Shown: positions 61,732 to 64,000 of the stretch, one piece after another
Layout: each line of letters opens with the position of its first letter
Numbering within the stretch: the stretch's first letter is position 1
Source of the DNA: Micromonospora sp. C95
GTDB taxonomy: Bacteria; Actinomycetota; Actinomycetes; Mycobacteriales; Micromonosporaceae
Length of the DNA: 64,000 bases
Assembly (NCBI RefSeq): GCF_018070465.1
Contig: NZ_JAGPXT010000011.1
Coordinates: 105,705-169,704, forward strand
Direction: 5' to 3'
Translations under genes and position numbers: made by a program
Notes under the pieces: model-generated
Databases searched by the model: none
Seen by the model: the letters and a program-made list of their open reading frames with translations, nothing else
Told to the model about the DNA's origin: nothing

Positions 61732-63921
61732 ATGGCCACCCCTACGCCGCTGTCGCGGCTGTTCACCGTCGTGCTGACCGGCGTACTCGCCGGCCTGGTC
61801 CTGGCGGTCGCCGCGCTGCCGGGCAACCTGCTGCTCGGTTTCGCCGCGAAGGCGGCACTCGGCAACTACGCCGCGCTGCCCGACGCGCTGCGGACCCCGG
61901 CCACCCCGCAGCGCTCCTACCTCTACGCCAACGACGGCAAGACGTTGATCACCACGTTCTACGACGTCAACCGCACCGACGTGGCGCTGGCGGAGATCGC
62001 GCCGGTGATGCGCCAGGCGATCGTGGCCGCCGAGGACCGGCGGTTCTACGACCACGGCGGGGTCGACCTGCGCGGCATGCTCCGTGCGGTGGTCAGCAAC
62101 GTCACCGAGGGCAGCGGGCAGGGCGGCTCGACGCTGACCATGCAGTACGTCCGCAACGTGCTCAAGACCGACCCCAGCCGCACCGCGGCGGAACGGGCCG
62201 CGGCCACCGAAGCGACGATCGGCCGCAAGCTACAGGAGATCAGGTACGCCAATGCCTTGGAACAGCGCCTCGGCAAGGACGAAATCCTCAACCGCTACCT
62301 GAACATCGCGTACTTCGGGTCCGGGGCGTACGGGGTGGCCGCCGCGAGCCAGCGCTATTTCTCCAAGGCACCGGCCGATCTGACCCTCGCCGAGGCGGCG
62401 CTGCTCGCCGGCCTGGTGCAGTCGCCGGAGGCGTACAGCCCGATCGACGGCGACGCCGACGCGGCGGTGGAACGCCGGGGCTACGTGCTGGATTCGATGG
62501 TCGAGACCGGGGCGATCACCGCCGAGCAGGCCGCCGAGGCCCGCGCCGAGAAGCTGACGCTGGACCCGAGCGAGCAGGCCAACGGCTGCGCCGCCACCAC
62601 CGGCGGGCGCGACGGATGGGGCTTCTTCTGCGACTACCTGCGCCGCTGGTGGGTCGCCCAGCCGGAGTTCGGCGACACCGTGCAGGAGCGGGAGCAGGCG
62701 CTACGACGTGGCGGCTACACCGTGGTGACGACGTTGGACCCGCAGATCCAGGCCACCGCGCAGCGCCAGGCCACCGGCATCTACGGGTACGACAACCCGC
62801 GCGCCGTGCCGATCGCCGCCGTCGAGCCCGGCACCGGTCGCGTCCTGGCGATGGCGGTCAACCGGCACTACAGCCTCGACGGCAACCCCGACGGTCAGGT
62901 CAACTACCCGAACACCGTCAACCCGTTGATCTCCGGCGGTGCCGGTGTCGCCGGCTACCAGGCCGGTTCCACCTTCAAGCTGTTCACCATGCTCGCCGCG
63001 CTGGAGTCCGGGCGGACCCTGTCCACCGGCTTCGACGCACCCAGCCGGTTGCCCACCCGGTACCCGGCCGAGGGGGAGAGCAGCTGCGACGGGCGCTGGT
63101 GCCCGGGCAACGCCAACCCGGAGTGGATGGACGGCTACCGGATGATGTGGGACGGCTTCGGCCGCTCGGTGAACACCTACTTCGTCTGGCTGGCCGAGCA
63201 GGTCGGACCGGAGAAGGTGGTCGAGATGGCCCAGCGGCTGGGTATCACCTTCCGTGCCGAGTCCGACGCCGACTTCGCCGAGAACGACGCGGCCGACTGG
63301 GGCGCGTTCACCCTCGGCGTGGCCGCCACCACCCCACTCGACGTGGCCAACGCGTATGCCACGGTGGCGGCCGAGGGGACGTACTGTGCGCCGCTGCCGG
63401 TGGTGTCGGTGACCGCGCCGGACGGTCAGCGGCTGGCGGTCGGCGACCCCTCCTGCCGGCGGGTGCTCGACGCCGACGTGGCCCGCGCCGCCACCGACGC
63501 GGCGCGCTGCCCGGTGGGTCAGCAGTCCGCCTTCGGGCAGTGCAACGGTGGCACGGCCACGGCGGTGGACCGGATCCTCGACGGGCGTCCGGTGGCCGGC
63601 AAGACCGGCAGCTCCGACCAGGCCGCCACGGAGAGCTTCGTCGGGTACACCCCGCAGGTCGCGGTCGCCGGCATCGCCGCCAACCCGGACGACCCGACCG
63701 ACCACGTCGGTGCCGCCGTGCAGGCCGAGGTGATCGACGCGGTCGCCCGGATCATCGCCACGGCCGTGGAGGGCCAGCCGGAGCAGTCCTTCACCCCGCC
63801 CAGCCGCGAACTCGTCGGCACCCCCCGCCGCCCCGTCGAACGCGACCCGATCCCCGACCTCCGCCGCACCCCCGACAACCCCCTGTCCGACCTCCGCCGC
63901 TGGCTCCAAAACCGCGGCTAA
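61732..63921 (+). CDS. Class A penicillin-binding protein (transglycosylase/transpeptidase)
   Basis: A 729-residue membrane-anchored enzyme that polymerises and cross-links peptidoglycan. One N-terminal membrane helix (about 8-33) precedes the GT51 domain with catalytic Glu101 in AAEDRRFYDHGG and GGSTLTMQYVRN, LNRYLNIAYFGSGAYGVA and EAALLAGLVQSP. The transpeptidase domain has Ser413 in AGSTFKLFTM, SVN at Ser479 (FGRSVNTYF) and KTG at Lys624 (AGKTGSSD). The C-terminus is a Pro/Arg-rich tail. ATG 61732 is chosen; a GTG at 61705 is possible. Its stop is followed at once by a C-rich tract and copy C of the dispersed element. Confidence 0.95.
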   Translation: MATPTPLSRLFTVVLTGVLAGLVLAVAALPGNLLLGFAAKAALGNYAALPDALRTPATPQRSYLYANDGKTLITTFYDVNRTDVALAEIAPVMRQAIVAAEDRRFYDHGGVDLRGMLRAVVSNVTEGSGQGGSTLTMQYVRNVLKTDPSRTAAERAAATEATIGRKLQEIRYANALEQRLGKDEILNRYLNIAYFGSGAYGVAAASQRYFSKAPADLTLAEAALLAGLVQSPEAYSPIDGDADAAVERRGYVLDSMVETGAITAEQAAEARAEKLTLDPSEQANGCAATTGGRDGWGFFCDYLRRWWVAQPEFGDTVQEREQALRRGGYTVVTTLDPQIQATAQRQATGIYGYDNPRAVPIAAVEPGTGRVLAMAVNRHYSLDGNPDGQVNYPNTVNPLISGGAGVAGYQAGSTFKLFTMLAALESGRTLSTGFDAPSRLPTRYPAEGESSCDGRWCPGNANPEWMDGYRMMWDGFGRSVNTYFVWLAEQVGPEKVVEMAQRLGITFRAESDADFAENDAADWGAFTLGVAATTPLDVANAYATVAAEGTYCAPLPVVSVTAPDGQRLAVGDPSCRRVLDADVARAATDAARCPVGQQSAFGQCNGGTATAVDRILDGRPVAGKTGSSDQAATESFVGYTPQVAVAGIAANPDDPTDHVGAAVQAEVIDAVARIIATAVEGQPEQSFTPPSRELVGTPRRPVERDPIPDLRRTPDNPLSDLRRWLQNRG

Positions 63922-64000
63922 CCCACCCCCCCACCCCACCCCCCACCCCGCTGCCGCGATCTTGCACTTTCTGTCCCCGCATATGGGGTGATAAGCCCAC
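63922..64000 (+). repeat. Dispersed 3' element, copy C (cut by the window end)
   Basis: Right after the PBP stop comes a C-rich tract (63922-63950) and, from 63958, GATCTTGCACTTTCTGTCCC. It continues in the same order as the reverse complement of copy A (GTCCCCGCAT compared with GTCGCCGCAT). The right half lies outside the window. Confidence 0.7.

Overview
The window is uniformly high-GC actinobacterial DNA. Codon use, frequent GTG starts, densely overlapping genes (GTGA and ATGA junctions) and the gene content point to a Micromonospora-like member of the Micromonosporaceae. This is an inference from gene families; there is no rRNA gene to test it. No tRNA, rRNA, CRISPR array or intact insertion sequence was seen.

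The backbone matches a conserved actinobacterial locus known in mycobacteria as Rv1474c-Rv1488: a TetR/AcnR-type regulator (3.4-3.9 kb), aconitase (10.1-13.0 kb), MoxR/DUF58/VWA (40.6-43.7 kb), fabG-inhA-ferrochelatase (50.4-53.0 kb), then NfeD and an SPFH protein (58.7-60.2 kb). Here the blocks are pulled apart by inserted material. The regulator and aconitase lie about 6 kb apart but share an almost identical 18-bp site (3976-3993 and 13065-13082), so the regulatory link appears to persist.

Layout. 0-4 kb: minus-strand genes, namely a partial Mug glycosylase, an SDR, and a three-gene cassette of a TIGR04222 membrane protein with a Cys/Gly tail, a DUF692 (MNIO) enzyme and a partner-like protein; then the TetR gene. 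4-10 kb: HAD phosphatase, RIO kinase, DUF2630, and a conservon-type kinase/roadblock/GTPase operon lacking its DUF742 member. 10-19.5 kb: aconitase, a secreted C39-like protein, repeat-rich spacers, a beta-helix protein, a permuted papain-fold protein and two membrane-anchored CBM2-like proteins. 19.6-34 kb: a 1830-residue secreted amylopullulanase, two paralogous beta-helix surface proteins with a shared upstream module, aminopeptidase P, AsnB and a secreted LPMO-CBM2 protein. 34.5-43.7 kb: sugar kinase, metallo-beta-lactamase/thioesterase pair, PAP2 protein, PH-domain proteins and MoxR/DUF58/VWA. 43.7-45.6 kb: a lower-GC island with a transposase remnant, a small EACC1-like protein and a zincin metallopeptidase, the best candidate for a conflict or defence module. 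45.7-64 kb: acyltransferase and DUF1023 genes, a two-component system, fatty-acid and heme genes, HAD-IIA, DUF3097, AI-2E permease, serine hydrolase, NfeD/SPFH, a membrane protein and a class A PBP.

The most interesting signals are (i) the MNIO cassette, in which all four cysteines of the membrane protein sit in its C-terminal tail; (ii) the EACC1-metallopeptidase island; (iii) an oriented, dispersed 3' element (stop codon, C-rich tract, then GATCTTGCACTT hairpin) present three times; (iv) the shared acnR/acnA palindrome; and (v) the long conserved upstream module of the beta-helix paralogs. Coordinates of starts are my choices from ribosome-binding sites, overlaps and family start positions; no database search was run.
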